In this document: positions 43,251 through 52,676 of the stretch, piece after piece
Position numbering within the stretch: the stretch's first letter is position 1
Layout: each line of letters starts with the position of its first letter
Notes under the pieces: generated by a model
The model's database searches: none
What the model saw: only the letters and a program-made list of their open reading frames with translations
What the model was told of the DNA's origin: nothing
Assembly: GCA_965247425.1 (NCBI GenBank)
Contig: OZ252023.1
Span: forward strand, 2,108,001-2,172,000
Length of the DNA stretch: 64,000 bases
DNA from: CAZOZZ01 sp965247425
Lineage (GTDB): Bacteria; Acidobacteriota; Terriglobia; 20CM-2-55-15
Direction of reading: 5' to 3'
Translations under genes and position numbers: made by a program

Positions 43251-44988
43251 CCCGGATGGATCACCAATCGGAGAATCGATCAGTGTTCGGATACGAGAAG
43301 CGATTTGCGGCGAGACTTGGAGCTGAGAGTGAGCGAGCCGTGGACATTGGCGGATTTTGAGCCTGTGACACGGCGACATTTGGCGGGAGATCGGCATGAA
43401 TGGGCGAGTGCAGGCAGGCCTCGCCGGGAGGCAGATGAGAGGCGCTGTTTTTCGGATCTGAAGGTTCGGTGTCGTCAGCAACGAAGCGGAATTGATTGCA
43501 GGTTTCTCACTATGAGAGCAAAGACGTCGGCATAGGGATAGGCCTCCGACATCGAGATCCAGACGTTGCGGACCGTGAGGCGGATACGCGCACCGATCTT
43601 AAGAAGCTTCAGACGGATGGTTCCGCATTGGGCATGGGCCATCGCGGTATCTTTGAGACCGAGACGACGCAACGCCTGCATAAGCATGTAGGCGGCTGAG
43701 GACAGATACAGTCGGAGCTGATTGGCGCGCATGGTTCCCGCACTGGTGCGGTCGGCAAATAGATCCAGTTGCTGTTCTTTGATCCGGTTCTCCATGTCGC
43801 CGCGTGCGCAATAGAAATCTTCGTAGAGCGCTTGGGCTCCGAGTCGTTCCGGTGGCAGTGAGGTCACCACGAATCGGGGATTGGCGCCCTTGGCCAGGAA
43901 CTCGGCTTTGCCAACAACGCGACGAGTGCGGCTCCAGCTCTTTCGAGTCCGGTACAGGAAATCCTTAAACACTCGTGCCGATTTCCCAGTGGTCTGAAAC
44001 TCCGCTTCAGCCTGAATCATCTGGTCAGCGATCTCTCGCTTGAGGCGGTCGTTCTTGGCCAACCCCATCACATAATCGACCTGGTGGGTTTCACACCAGT
44101 CCAGTAATGCATCCCGGCAGAATCCGGAATCGGCCCGAATGATGATCGACACGTCCGGCCAGCTCTGACGGATCTGGCCGACGATACGTTCCAATTCATC
44201 GACTGATCCTGCCGCCCCATCGATATTGGACGGGCGCAGCCGAGCGCACAACAGATGCTCTCCACAGAAGATGTACAAGGGCAGATAGCAGTAGTTGCGG
44301 TAGTAGCCGTGAAAGAACCGGCCTTCCTGTTGACCATGGATCGGATCATCGGTCGCGTCCAGATCCAGAACGATCTCTTCGGGCGCCGTGTTGTCATGGG
44401 CTGCCACAAACGCATCGACCATCCAACGATCGATCTTGTCCCCATCCATAGCGATCTTCTTGTACCGCTCCTGGTCGCCGACTTCGGCGCCGGTCAACTC
44501 CAATCGGTTTAGCGTGCTCTTGCCCGCCAACGCCTTTCCCCAGTCGCCGGCCTGTCGTCGATTCGTTCCCAGCGGATCCGCTTTGTCCACCGCCAACGCA
44601 AGCATCGGGTCGGTCCGTAACTGATCGTGATCGTTCAGGTCTTCATATCCCAGGCACAGCCCGTAGACCCGCTGTCCCAACAGCTCCTTCACGGTGTGTT
44701 CGATCAACCGTTGGTCGCGATGATCGCTAAAACACCCCGCCAATCCATCGATCAAACCGGTCCGCTTTTCGACTTCACGCAGCAGCAGAACTCCAGCGTC
44801 AGACGTGATCTTGCCGCCGTCGAAACGCGCCTTCATTTTTCGTTGAAGAAGTCCGTGAAATTCGAACGTGGTTTGTTTACACTCTGTACTCATAAGGGCC
44901 GCCTCCGTTTGGTTTCTGAACCGTTCTCGACAAACGATTTATGCCAAACAGGGCGGCCTTTTCTGGTCCTTTCGGTGATTTATGCGGG
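43251..44988. mobile_element. IS1380-family insertion sequence, complete (1738 bp)
   Basis: The left end begins CCCGGATGGATCACC and the right end, inverted, begins CCCGCATAAATCACC, so the terminal repeats match at most positions. The element is bracketed by a CTAG on each side (43247-43250 and 44989-44992), a 4-bp target duplication. It contains one intact transposase gene on the minus strand. The preserved ends, duplication and gene suggest a recent, possibly still active insertion between lpxD and repeat family D copy 4. Confidence 0.9.
43475..44893 (-). CDS. IS1380 family transposase
   Basis: DDE transposase of 472 residues. IS1380-family stretches include KMKARFDGGKITSDAGVLLLREVE, DQRLIEHTVKELLGQRVYGLCLGYED, IVLDLDATDDPIHGQQEG (a catalytic Asp region), IRADSGFCRDALLDWCE (second Asp) and DMENRIKEQQLDLFADRTS with the catalytic Glu. 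The reading frame is uninterrupted. The gene lies in the complete element 43251-44988 with the expected ends. It is the only recognised transposase in the window and therefore a candidate source for mobilising short repeats, although none shares its ends. Confidence 0.95.
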   Translation of the reverse strand: MSTECKQTTFEFHGLLQRKMKARFDGGKITSDAGVLLLREVEKRTGLIDGLAGCFSDHRDQRLIEHTVKELLGQRVYGLCLGYEDLNDHDQLRTDPMLALAVDKADPLGTNRRQAGDWGKALAGKSTLNRLELTGAEVGDQERYKKIAMDGDKIDRWMVDAFVAAHDNTAPEEIVLDLDATDDPIHGQQEGRFFHGYYRNYCYLPLYIFCGEHLLCARLRPSNIDGAAGSVDELERIVGQIRQSWPDVSIIIRADSGFCRDALLDWCETHQVDYVMGLAKNDRLKREIADQMIQAEAEFQTTGKSARVFKDFLYRTRKSWSRTRRVVGKAEFLAKGANPRFVVTSLPPERLGAQALYEDFYCARGDMENRIKEQQLDLFADRTSAGTMRANQLRLYLSSAAYMLMQALRRLGLKDTAMAHAQCGTIRLKLLKIGARIRLTVRNVWISMSEAYPYADVFALIVRNLQSIPLRC

Positions 44989-45047
44989 CTAGCCGCGGTG
45001 TTCCTATTATTTTCAATAGGCAGCGGTAGGTTATTCGGGAGCGGGTC

Positions 45048-45166
45048 CTAAGGACTCGACGCCGAGACGCAGAGATCGGAGGGAGATTGTCGGAGACCTT
45101 TGAGCCGGGAACAAGAAAATCAGATCTCTGCGTCTCTGCGTCTTTGCGTCGAAAATCCCTCTCTTA
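45048..45166. repeat. Repeat family D, copy 4
   Basis: Left edge CTAAGGACTCGACGCCGAGA and right edge TCTGCGTCTTTGCGTCGA are inverted family D motifs. The centre (AGATCGGAGGGAGATTGTCG onward) is nearly identical to that of copy 5 at 58478-58610, unlike copies 1-3. The element lies 56 bp from the IS1380 right end. Confidence 0.75.
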
Positions 45167-45506
45167 CAATGCGAAGTTGTTCAGGGGCAATATCGTGACC
45201 GGTCGACGAGGAGTCTTGTGCCTGGTTCGTTCACGCTGGCGCCCATCGAGAAAAGGAGTTGGATCAACCACGCCATCGACAGCTAACATGAAGGTCACGG
45301 CGCCGCGTTGGGCATTCGATCCCGAATGGCCCCGGTCCGCCGAATCAGGGAACCGAAAACAGCCCGGGTGAAGATGCCGAGAAATCCGGCAGCCCCGGCA
45401 CCGCTTGAAACTGTGATGGCCGTTCTCATCAGCCGCGTTGAGCTAAAGCAATCCCGAATGTTACTAATGGAAGAATACCTGCTCCTTTTGGTTTGGGTGA
45501 ACAGCT
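45167..45506. other. 340-bp region without a convincing gene
   Basis: Short frames on both strands, none with family similarity or a ribosome site. A minus-strand stretch (about 45310-45510) has hydrophobic Ala/Gly-rich composition and could be remnants of a lost membrane-protein gene, but I cannot support it. Confidence 0.4.
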
Positions 45507-46064
45507 TCAACCCGCATCTTGATACGCCTTTCTTAACCAGTCGATCAGTTGGTCATCGACGTCCTGTACATTGGACAGCCGAATTCGATGACTGACCATC
45601 GCATTGAAACTACCCGACTTCTCAAGACGTTTCGTTGATTTCGCGCCCGGAAGATTTAGGCCAACGTCGACGCGGGTCTTGGTTGATGGTTGGATTAGAC
45701 CGAATTGTTTCTTTCTACGGAGGCTTACGTACGCCTTTTTTGGTGCAAGCTCCACGTCCTTGCCAAACTGCTTAACGGCCTGCACCAGCGCATCGTAGGT
45801 CGGGCGGAGGTCCGCTTTTCCTGCGGAGTACTGCTGTGCAATCAAATCGGCCTCGGTTCCCGAACCCGACTCACGGAACTTGGTTACAATTAGATTGGCG
45901 AAACCGTGCGTCACGCCGTGATCTTTCTTTAGAATGTTCACGAGTTGGCCGTGCTTCTCGAGGGAGGACTTTTTGAGGACGCTGTGCCATTCCGTCAGCG
46001 ATTTACCTGTTTTGCCCGGCAAGTTTTGTAGCATGGTCGCAGCCATTTCTTCTGGAGAGGGCAT
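45507..46064 (-). CDS. DUF4287 / DUF5655 two-domain protein
   Basis: Cytoplasmic protein of 185 residues with two small domains of unknown function often found together. The first (about 1-65) has SPEEMAATMLQNLPGKTGKSLTEW and KKDHGVTHGFANLIV, typical of DUF4287. The second (about 85-185) has YDALVQAVKQFGKDVELAPKKAYVSLRRKKQFGLIQPSTKTRVDVGL, typical of DUF5655, which may bind DNA or nucleotides. The ATG at 46064 follows AAGGAG; 21 codons upstream are not conserved. It lies in a plausible accessory patch between IS1380 and the PPDK gene. Confidence 0.85.
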   Translation of the reverse strand: MPSPEEMAATMLQNLPGKTGKSLTEWHSVLKKSSLEKHGQLVNILKKDHGVTHGFANLIVTKFRESGSGTEADLIAQQYSAGKADLRPTYDALVQAVKQFGKDVELAPKKAYVSLRRKKQFGLIQPSTKTRVDVGLNLPGAKSTKRLEKSGSFNAMVSHRIRLSNVQDVDDQLIDWLRKAYQDAG

Positions 46065-46178
46065 TTTTTCGCTCCTTAATATGATTGCCGCTACATTAGT
46101 CCTCTCGGGTAATCCGATATAGAACAAAATTAACCATCACGATCCAGCGGAAAGAAATTGGTCAGGTCATCCCGCACA

Positions 46179-48848
46179 CTAAACCGTCCGGGAACGTTCG
46201 GCTTGATCCGCGATGACGGCCTGCGCGGCCGCGAGGCGGGCGATGGGGACACGGTAAGGGGAGCAACTCACGTAGTCGAGGCCGACGTTGTGGAAGAATT
46301 CGACCGACGAGGGGTCACCGCCGTGTTCACCGCAGATTCCCAGCTTGATGCCGGGACGGACGCTTCTCCCTTTTTCGCAGGCGATCCGGATGAGTTCTCC
46401 GACGCCGGATTGGTCCAGTTCCTGAAATGGATCGGCCGGCAGGATGCCCCGGCGGACGTAGGTGTCGATGAACTTGCCTGCGTCGTCTCGCGAAAATCCG
46501 AAGGCTGTCTGCGTCAGGTCGTTCGTTCCGAATGAGAAGAATTCCGCCGACTCCGCGATGCGATCCGCAACGATGGCCGCTCGAGGCAGTTCGATCATTG
46601 TTCCGACCATGTATTTCACTTCCATCCCCTGCTCGGCGAACACTTCGCCGGCCACGCGGTCGATAATGGTCTTCTGTTCTTCCAATTCGCGCTCGAGGCC
46701 GACCAGTGGGACCATTATTTCGGGTTCCACAACGACGCCGTCTCGTTGAACCGTGCAAGCCGCTTCGATGATCGCGCGGACCTGCATCTCCGATATCTCA
46801 GGATGGGTTATTCCGAGACGACAGCCGCGGTGCCCCAGCATCGGGTTGAACTCGAACAGATCCTCCACCCTGGACAGTAGGTCTTCCTTTTCCTCGATCT
46901 CCTCCCCCGGGGCGTGTCGTTCACGAAGCAACGCCACTTCGACCATCAACTCTTCCCTTTTCGGCAGGAACTCATGGAGAGGAGGGTCCAGCAGCCGGAT
47001 CGTGACCGGGAGGCCATCCATGACGCGGAACAGGCCTTCGAAGTCCGAACGCTGAAAAGGGAGCAGTCTCCGGACGGCGGCCCGTCGCTCGCTCTCGGTC
47101 AACGCCAGGATCATCTCCTGAACGATTGCGAGGCGGTCCTCGGCGAAGAACATGTGTTCGGTTCGGCACAGGCCGATTCCCTCGGCGCCGAATTTGCGCG
47201 CCACCGAAGCATCGCGCGCGCCATCTGCGTTCGTCCGCACCTTGAGGCGGCGGATGCGATCAGCGATAGCCATGAACTCTGCGAAGTCACCGGTGGTCGG
47301 GTCGGGATCCACGGTCTCGATCCGGCCTTCGATGACGCGCCCGCTTGACCCGTCGAGGGTAATAAAATCGTCCCCACCGAAATCCTGGCCATCGATTCGC
47401 AGCACACCTCGATTCTCATCGATACCCAACGTCTCGACACCGACGACGCAGCACTTGCCCATGCCCCGGGCAACAACGGCGGCATGGCTGGTCATACCGC
47501 CCCTGGCTGTCAAGATGCCGGCAGCCACCTCCATGCCGTGAATGTCGTCGGGTACGGTTTCCTTTCGAACGAGGATCACTCGTTCCGTCTTTCCGCGCAC
47601 CGCCGCCTCATCTGCCGAGAAGACGATTCTTCCCGTCGCGGCACCTGGCGAGGCCGGCAGTCCCCTGGCCAACACCCGACATTCCACACGGGTGTCGAGT
47701 TGAGGGTGGAGCAGTTGATCCAATTGGGACGGGGCAACCCGCATGATGGCTTCTCTCTCGTCGATCAGACCTTCCCGCATCATCTCTGCGGCAATTCGAA
47801 CAGCCGCCGGGCCGGTGCGCTTCCCGTTACGCGTCTGAAGCATATACAGCTTCCCCGTCTGGATCGTGAATTCAAAATCCTGGATGTCCCGATAGTGGCG
47901 TTCCAGACGGCTGGTGATGTCGCGCAACTGGTCATAGACTTCGGGCATTACTTTGGAGAGTTCCTGAATAGGAACCGGCGTTCGTATCCCCGCCACTACA
48001 TCTTCGCCCTGCGCGTTCATCAGGAACTCGCCATAGAACTCACGGGCGCCCGTAGACGGATTGCGCGTGAAGCCCACGCCGGTCCCCGAACTCTCGCCCA
48101 TGTTGCCGAAGACCATGGCCTGAACATTGACCGCCGTACCGGCATCCCCCGGGATTCCGTTCATTCGACGGTAATGGAGGGCGCGGGGGTTGTTCCACGA
48201 GCCAAAGACAGCGGTGATCGCAAGACGGAGCTGTTCGGACGGGTCGTCTGGAAAGGGTTTCCCTGTTTCGTCCGTGGCGGCCCCTTTGAACTCGCCGGCA
48301 ACCTGTTCGAGAACATCCGCTCCCACGTCCGTGTCCAGGTCGGTCCCGGCCGCTTCTTTGGCCGCGTCGAAGATGTCATCGAATGTCTCCTTCGGAACAC
48401 GCAGGACAACATTGCCGAACATCTGGATGAAGCGTCGATAGCTGTCCCAGGCGAAACGCGGGTTGTTTGTCCTTTTCGCCAGCGCCCGGACCGTCGTCGG
48501 ATTCAAACCGAGGTTGAGGATGGTGTCCATCATTCCAGGCATGGAAAACTTCGCCCCCGAACGGACCGATACCAGCAAAGGATTTTCTTCGTCGCCGAGT
48601 TTCTGCCCGCTCAATTCCTCGAGGCGTTGGAGGCTGGAATCGATCTGCGCGTACGCTTCCGGACTGATGTTGTTGTCGGAAGCATAGTAAAGCCGGCAAA
48701 CTTCGGTGCTGATGGTGAAACCCGGAGGCACAGGCAAACCGGCGTGGGTCATCTCAGCCAGTCCCGCGCCTTTTCCGCCGAGGTTGTCCTTCATTTCCCC
48801 CTTGCCTTCCGCCTTGCCATCTCCAAAAAAATAAACGTACTTGCTCAT
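46179..48848 (-). CDS. ppdK: Pyruvate, phosphate dikinase
   Basis: Interconverts pyruvate + ATP + phosphate and phosphoenolpyruvate + AMP + pyrophosphate, in glycolysis or gluconeogenesis. The 889 residues have the N-terminal ATP-grasp domain (YFFGDGKAEGKGEMKDNLGGKGAGLAEM; TGVGFTRNPSTGAREFYGE), the swivelling domain with the catalytic His in ILTARGGMTSHAAVVARGMG (near 450) and the C-terminal TIM barrel with the catalytic region SFGTNDLTQTAFGFSRDDAG. Full length. The ATG at 48848 lies 22 bp after recO stops, so recO and ppdK are probably one operon. Confidence 0.95.
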   Translation of the reverse strand: MSKYVYFFGDGKAEGKGEMKDNLGGKGAGLAEMTHAGLPVPPGFTISTEVCRLYYASDNNISPEAYAQIDSSLQRLEELSGQKLGDEENPLLVSVRSGAKFSMPGMMDTILNLGLNPTTVRALAKRTNNPRFAWDSYRRFIQMFGNVVLRVPKETFDDIFDAAKEAAGTDLDTDVGADVLEQVAGEFKGAATDETGKPFPDDPSEQLRLAITAVFGSWNNPRALHYRRMNGIPGDAGTAVNVQAMVFGNMGESSGTGVGFTRNPSTGAREFYGEFLMNAQGEDVVAGIRTPVPIQELSKVMPEVYDQLRDITSRLERHYRDIQDFEFTIQTGKLYMLQTRNGKRTGPAAVRIAAEMMREGLIDEREAIMRVAPSQLDQLLHPQLDTRVECRVLARGLPASPGAATGRIVFSADEAAVRGKTERVILVRKETVPDDIHGMEVAAGILTARGGMTSHAAVVARGMGKCCVVGVETLGIDENRGVLRIDGQDFGGDDFITLDGSSGRVIEGRIETVDPDPTTGDFAEFMAIADRIRRLKVRTNADGARDASVARKFGAEGIGLCRTEHMFFAEDRLAIVQEMILALTESERRAAVRRLLPFQRSDFEGLFRVMDGLPVTIRLLDPPLHEFLPKREELMVEVALLRERHAPGEEIEEKEDLLSRVEDLFEFNPMLGHRGCRLGITHPEISEMQVRAIIEAACTVQRDGVVVEPEIMVPLVGLERELEEQKTIIDRVAGEVFAEQGMEVKYMVGTMIELPRAAIVADRIAESAEFFSFGTNDLTQTAFGFSRDDAGKFIDTYVRRGILPADPFQELDQSGVGELIRIACEKGRSVRPGIKLGICGEHGGDPSSVEFFHNVGLDYVSCSPYRVPIARLAAAQAVIADQAERSRTV

Positions 48849-48870
48849 TGCCGAAACCCTCCGTCCCGAT

Positions 48871-49578
48871 TCATCTCTCAAAGTAACGTTCAATCCAGAG
48901 CTTGTTCAATTGTCGCAAGTGCCCGAGCCCCACAGCTTCCGGACCGGCGACCTCACTGTTGAGAGGGGTCGTCAATATCCAGTGCAGCGCGGCAATTGTC
49001 GTGGGGGGCACCTCGGTTCCCTGATTTGCCCCACAGGGCCCGCAGGCTACGGAAGTCAACCCCGACAGCAGAACCCGATGTTCACCCGCCCGTAGTTTTT
49101 CCCCACAGGTCACGCAGGTGAACATCTCAGGGAAGACGCCGGCCAGGCGCAGCATCCAGACTTCGAAATACGACCGCACCAGTTCCAGCTCACAGCCTGA
49201 AATCAAGTTTCGTCGCGCCATCTCAAACAGCCGGAAGACGGCGTCCTGAACCTCGTGGTCGGGCAGAAAACGGTCGACCAGTTCCGCCACGTGACCGGCC
49301 ATGACGGCCCGATCATAGTCCTCGAACAGTTTCATCGGAGAGTCGATCAGCTCCGAGGAACGGATACGAACCAATTCACGGTTTTCCTTCTGGAAAAAGG
49401 CCACCTTCGATCGGGCTAACGGTTCCAGGGAGGCTCCGAAGCGGCTTTTGAGGCGGCGAACGCCGTTGGCGACCCCGCGCAGCTTGCCGTAATCCCGGCT
49501 GAAGAAAACGACGATACGATCAGCCTCTGCGAGCGGATAGGTCTTTAGTATGATGGAATCGCTCTCATGAAGAGGCAT
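48871..49578 (-). CDS. recO: DNA repair protein RecO
   Basis: Recombination mediator of the RecFOR pathway, helping load RecA on SSB-coated DNA. The 235 residues begin MPLHESDSIILKTYPLAEADRIVVFFSRDYG, an OB-fold with the family's typical leading strand, continue with KGVRR-like ANGVRRLKSRFG and have a four-Cys zinc site CVTCGEKL...CGPCG near 150-175. I chose the ATG at 49578; nine codons before it are not conserved. Upstream partner of ppdK; divergent from the PfkB kinase gene. Confidence 0.92.
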   Translation of the reverse strand: MPLHESDSIILKTYPLAEADRIVVFFSRDYGKLRGVANGVRRLKSRFGASLEPLARSKVAFFQKENRELVRIRSSELIDSPMKLFEDYDRAVMAGHVAELVDRFLPDHEVQDAVFRLFEMARRNLISGCELELVRSYFEVWMLRLAGVFPEMFTCVTCGEKLRAGEHRVLLSGLTSVACGPCGANQGTEVPPTTIAALHWILTTPLNSEVAGPEAVGLGHLRQLNKLWIERYFER

Positions 49579-49651
49579 AACGCAGCCTGATGATGGCACA
49601 AACAATCGTCAGAATGGGGCCACCGACATCCATCAGACTCCTGATTTAAAC

Positions 49652-50605
49652 ATGCCGAGCCGAGCCAATTCCACCCTGATTCCCCTCCCGGAGGTCGATG
49701 TCGTCGGCGTCGGGCTGAACGCGATGGACTACATCTCGGTGATGGGCGAGTTCCCGCGCCCGAACTCGAAACTGGAGCTCCGCCAGGTACGGCTCGAGCC
49801 CGGCGGACAGGTTGCTACTGCTCTGACCACCTGTCGCCGGCTGGGTCTCTCGGCCCGTTACATCGGGTCGGTCGGATCCGATGATCTGGGCCGCCTTCAA
49901 ATTGAGAGCTTACGTTCCGAGGGACTGGACATGGACTTCCTCAGGGTGGTCGAAGGGGCAACCAGCCAGATCGCGTTCATCCTGGTTGAAGAAGGCGTCG
50001 GAGAGCGGACGATCCTCTGGCACCGCGACGCCCGACTCCGTTTCCCCGCAACCGACCTCTCGCGCGAAGCCATCTCGACGGCCCGACTGCTGCATCTCGA
50101 CGGTCGGGACAGCGAGGCCGCTCTGGTCGCGGCTCGGTGGGCGAACGAGGCAGGCGTGCCCGTGGTCATCGATATCGACCAGATCTACGATCCGTCTACT
50201 GAAGAACTTCTTAGGAGCGTGGACTACCTGATCGCGGCGGAAGACTTTGCCACACGGGTTACCGGCCGGACAGATCCGGAATCTGTAGTCCGGGCCCTGG
50301 GGGAACGCTATGGAGCCAGGGTGACGGGCGTGACTCTGGGGGAGCGAGGTGCCGTCTTTCTCGAAGAAGGACGGCTCGACGAGTCTGCGGCTTTCGACGT
50401 ACCCGTGGTGGACACGACCGGGGCCGGGGATGTGTTTCATGGTGCGTTTATCTTTGGGGTTCTGGAGGGCTGGGGGTTGGAGGAGGCGGTCCGGTTCGCG
50501 CACGGAGTTGCGGCCATGAAGTGTATGAAGTTGGGGGCGCGGTCCGGGATTCCGGGATTGGAGGAGGTTCGGGGCTTTCTGGATGGGGCGAAGGAGAGAA
50601 AGTAG
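49652..50605 (+). CDS. PfkB family carbohydrate kinase
   Basis: Ribokinase-family sugar or nucleoside kinase of 317 residues. Signatures are the N-terminal VDVVGVGLNAMDYISVMGEFPRPN, EPGGQVATALTTCRRLG (the GG motif of PfkB signature 1) and VVDTTGAGDVFHGAFIFGVLEG (signature 2, with the catalytic Asp in GAGD). The overall pattern is nearest sulfofructose/ribokinase-like members. The exact sugar is unknown. Nothing in the neighbourhood identifies the pathway. It ends at TAG just before a repeat of family E and diverges from recO. Confidence 0.88.
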   Translation: MPSRANSTLIPLPEVDVVGVGLNAMDYISVMGEFPRPNSKLELRQVRLEPGGQVATALTTCRRLGLSARYIGSVGSDDLGRLQIESLRSEGLDMDFLRVVEGATSQIAFILVEEGVGERTILWHRDARLRFPATDLSREAISTARLLHLDGRDSEAALVAARWANEAGVPVVIDIDQIYDPSTEELLRSVDYLIAAEDFATRVTGRTDPESVVRALGERYGARVTGVTLGERGAVFLEEGRLDESAAFDVPVVDTTGAGDVFHGAFIFGVLEGWGLEEAVRFAHGVAAMKCMKLGARSGIPGLEEVRGFLDGAKERK

Positions 50606-50639
50606 GGACCCGACGCGGGTGGGGTGCGGTTCGGTGTGC

Positions 50640-50726
50640 CCGGCGGGCGGCCAGAGACGGCCGCCCCGACACACTCAATTCACGGGCTGGCGTGTCGGGG
50701 TGGCCGTCCCGGGCCACCCGCGGGAA
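50640..50726. repeat. Repeat family E, copy 2
   Basis: Inverted GGCGGGCGGCCAGAGACGG and GTGTCGGGGTGGCCGTCCC halves around a short centre, matching 4591-4755. Lies between the convergent kinase and TPR genes. Confidence 0.6.
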
Positions 50727-50775
50727 TGCGTCACTTCCATCCATCCCGTGCGACCCCGCACCCACGAGGCTCATC

Positions 50776-51981
50776 TCAGCCCGTAAATGGGGTTTTTCTG
50801 AACTTTCGGGCGTCGCGTTTGAGGTCGTCGGAGCAGTCGAGGAGGAGGATGGCGTTGTATTGGGCAATGGCATCGCCACGTTCCTGTCGGGAATCGTAAA
50901 TCTTGCCCATCCAGAGAAACGAGCGGCCTTTCAGATCGTCGCTCGCTGTTTCACTTCCGACCACCTCGAGAAAAGCCGCCAGAGCCTGGTCGTTCTGGGA
51001 GCTGTGGACGCTGGCTTCACCAATCTTGAAATGTACGGATTCGGCTTCGAGACGATCGTAATCATCTTCACCGGTGACGACCTTCCGCACGACGGTTCGA
51101 TAGACGTCAATGGACCGACTCCAATCTTCCATCCGTTCGTAAACGGAGGCCTTCGCCAACTCGAGCAAGAAATTACGAGGGTAGGTCGAGTGTAAATCTT
51201 CCAGGTAGGCCAACGCTTTCTCATACTCTTTTTCCCGGTTGTAGACGACCACGAGCACCATTTTGGCGTTTGCGCTCGCACGGTCGCCCAGTTGGGCGGC
51301 GTACTCCAACTGCTCGATGCCTCCCTCTTTGTTGCCCCCGCTAACCCCGATGAAGCCCAGAAGGAACCGAACAAACCCCGGGATCACGCCCAGCGCATAG
51401 TCGTAGGTACCAATCGTCAGGCGTGCATCGGCGTAAGAAGGATCGAGCTCAAGCACCCTCATGTGAAGGTTTCGTGCCTCTTTGGCTTCGCGGTTTGCTT
51501 TCAGATAGGCACGCTTGATCGTGGCCTCGAAGCTGGCAAGCGTTCCGTGCGCGGTCCCGAGGGCGTACAGGGCGTCCACATCGTTCGGTTCCCTCTCCAC
51601 GGCCGCTTCTCCCGCGGCAATGGCTCGGCCAAGCACTTCCCGGAGCCTGGCCTCGCGCCCGGAGTCGACAACTTCGACCGAATCCCTGCCGCCAATCCGG
51701 GCGCCTGAAAAGGAATCCAGGTTCATCTTTTCCTGTTCGTAGACGATTTTCAGCCAGATCGACGAGGCCAGAAGATTCCAGTAAGTCGGGTTGTCCGGGT
51801 CGTCCACCGTCAGTTGCTGGAATTTTTCCTCCGCAACGTCAAAATCGAGGTTGTACAATGCTTCGAGGGCCTCTGGATCGATCGTTTGGCCCAGCACCGG
51901 TCCCGCATCAACCAATCCAAACGATACAACCAGAAGCATTACAAGTATCCGAGGCGCAATGATCCCGTTTCGAGACAACAT
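50776..51981 (-). CDS. Exported TPR-containing protein
   Basis: Protein of 401 residues with a probable signal peptide (from MLSRNGIIAPRILVMLLVVSF to VLGQ). The mature part consists of helical TPR-like repeats, clearest around PNDVDALYALGTAHG, ALAYLEDLHSTYPRN and GDAIAQYNAILLLD. Such repeats mediate protein contacts in periplasmic or outer-membrane complexes. No enzymatic motif is visible. I set the start at 51981; this overlaps the 5' end of the divergent rhomboid gene (ATG 51959) by 23 nt, an unusual arrangement. A later ATG (51939) would avoid overlap but leave a poor signal peptide. Confidence 0.75.
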   Translation of the reverse strand: MLSRNGIIAPRILVMLLVVSFGLVDAGPVLGQTIDPEALEALYNLDFDVAEEKFQQLTVDDPDNPTYWNLLASSIWLKIVYEQEKMNLDSFSGARIGGRDSVEVVDSGREARLREVLGRAIAAGEAAVEREPNDVDALYALGTAHGTLASFEATIKRAYLKANREAKEARNLHMRVLELDPSYADARLTIGTYDYALGVIPGFVRFLLGFIGVSGGNKEGGIEQLEYAAQLGDRASANAKMVLVVVYNREKEYEKALAYLEDLHSTYPRNFLLELAKASVYERMEDWSRSIDVYRTVVRKVVTGEDDYDRLEAESVHFKIGEASVHSSQNDQALAAFLEVVGSETASDDLKGRSFLWMGKIYDSRQERGDAIAQYNAILLLDCSDDLKRDARKFRKTPFTG

Positions 51982-52666
51982 CCAGTCCCGGACCTTTCCG
52001 TTCGTTACCATCGCCCTAATTGTCATCAATTCTCTGGTCTTCTTCTACGAACTATCGCTCGGACCGAACCTTCAAGCATTTCTTTACGAATTCGGGGTCG
52101 TACCTACTAATGTATTCCAATGGCCGGGATCGGGCCAAACACTCTCTTCGATCACCGTGCCTTACTTCACTTCGATGTTCCTGCACGGCGGTTGGTTTCA
52201 CTTGATCGGCAACATGTGGTACCTCTGGATCTTTGGTGACAACGTCGAAGACAGACTCGGACACGGCCGATTCGTCCTGTTCTATCTTCTGGCCGGCCTC
52301 GGCGCAGGTCTCGTCCATACGGTACTCAACAACTATGTGACCATCCCCACCGTGGGCGCCAGCGGTGCAATTGCGGGCGTGCTGGGCGCCTACCTCATTC
52401 TCTATCCATTCGCCCGCGTGTTGACATTGATTCCATTCTTCGTCTTCTGGCAGATCATCGAAATTCCAGCCATCATCGTCCTCGGAATCTGGTTCGTCAT
52501 GCAGTTTCTATCCGGAGCCGGTTCCCTCGCCCGCACCGATCCTTCCGCGGGAGGCGTTGCCTGGTGGGCCCACGTCGGAGGGTTCATCATTGGCATGCTC
52601 CTCCTGGCAGTCTTTCCCCGCCGCCCCGGGAGCGACACGCCACGCACCAGGCCCTCCTATTCATAG
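51959..52666 (+). CDS. Rhomboid family intramembrane serine protease
   Basis: Six-helix inner-membrane serine protease of 235 residues. Catalytic Ser135 (VGASGAIAG, the GxSG motif) and His205 (WWAHVGGFIIG) are present. The loop-1 motif HGGWFHLIGNMWYLWIFG and the GLGAG stretch are typical. These enzymes cleave transmembrane segments of substrate proteins; the substrate is unknown. The ATG at 51959 lies next to a weak GAGG site. Its 5' end overlaps that of the divergent TPR gene. The TPR protein could be a partner but this is not known. Confidence 0.9.
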   Translation: MIPFRDNIQSRTFPFVTIALIVINSLVFFYELSLGPNLQAFLYEFGVVPTNVFQWPGSGQTLSSITVPYFTSMFLHGGWFHLIGNMWYLWIFGDNVEDRLGHGRFVLFYLLAGLGAGLVHTVLNNYVTIPTVGASGAIAGVLGAYLILYPFARVLTLIPFFVFWQIIEIPAIIVLGIWFVMQFLSGAGSLARTDPSAGGVAWWAHVGGFIIGMLLLAVFPRRPGSDTPRTRPSYS

Positions 52667-52676
52667 ACGGTGTTGG

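Noticed and set aside
45087..45371. Plus-strand frame of 94 codons after IS1380
   Set aside because: It begins within repeat family D and has no start signals or similarity.
47484..48962. Plus-strand frame of 492 codons opposite ppdK
   Set aside because: Antisense to the conserved PPDK N-terminal half; composition Arg/His-rich without domain, so a shadow.
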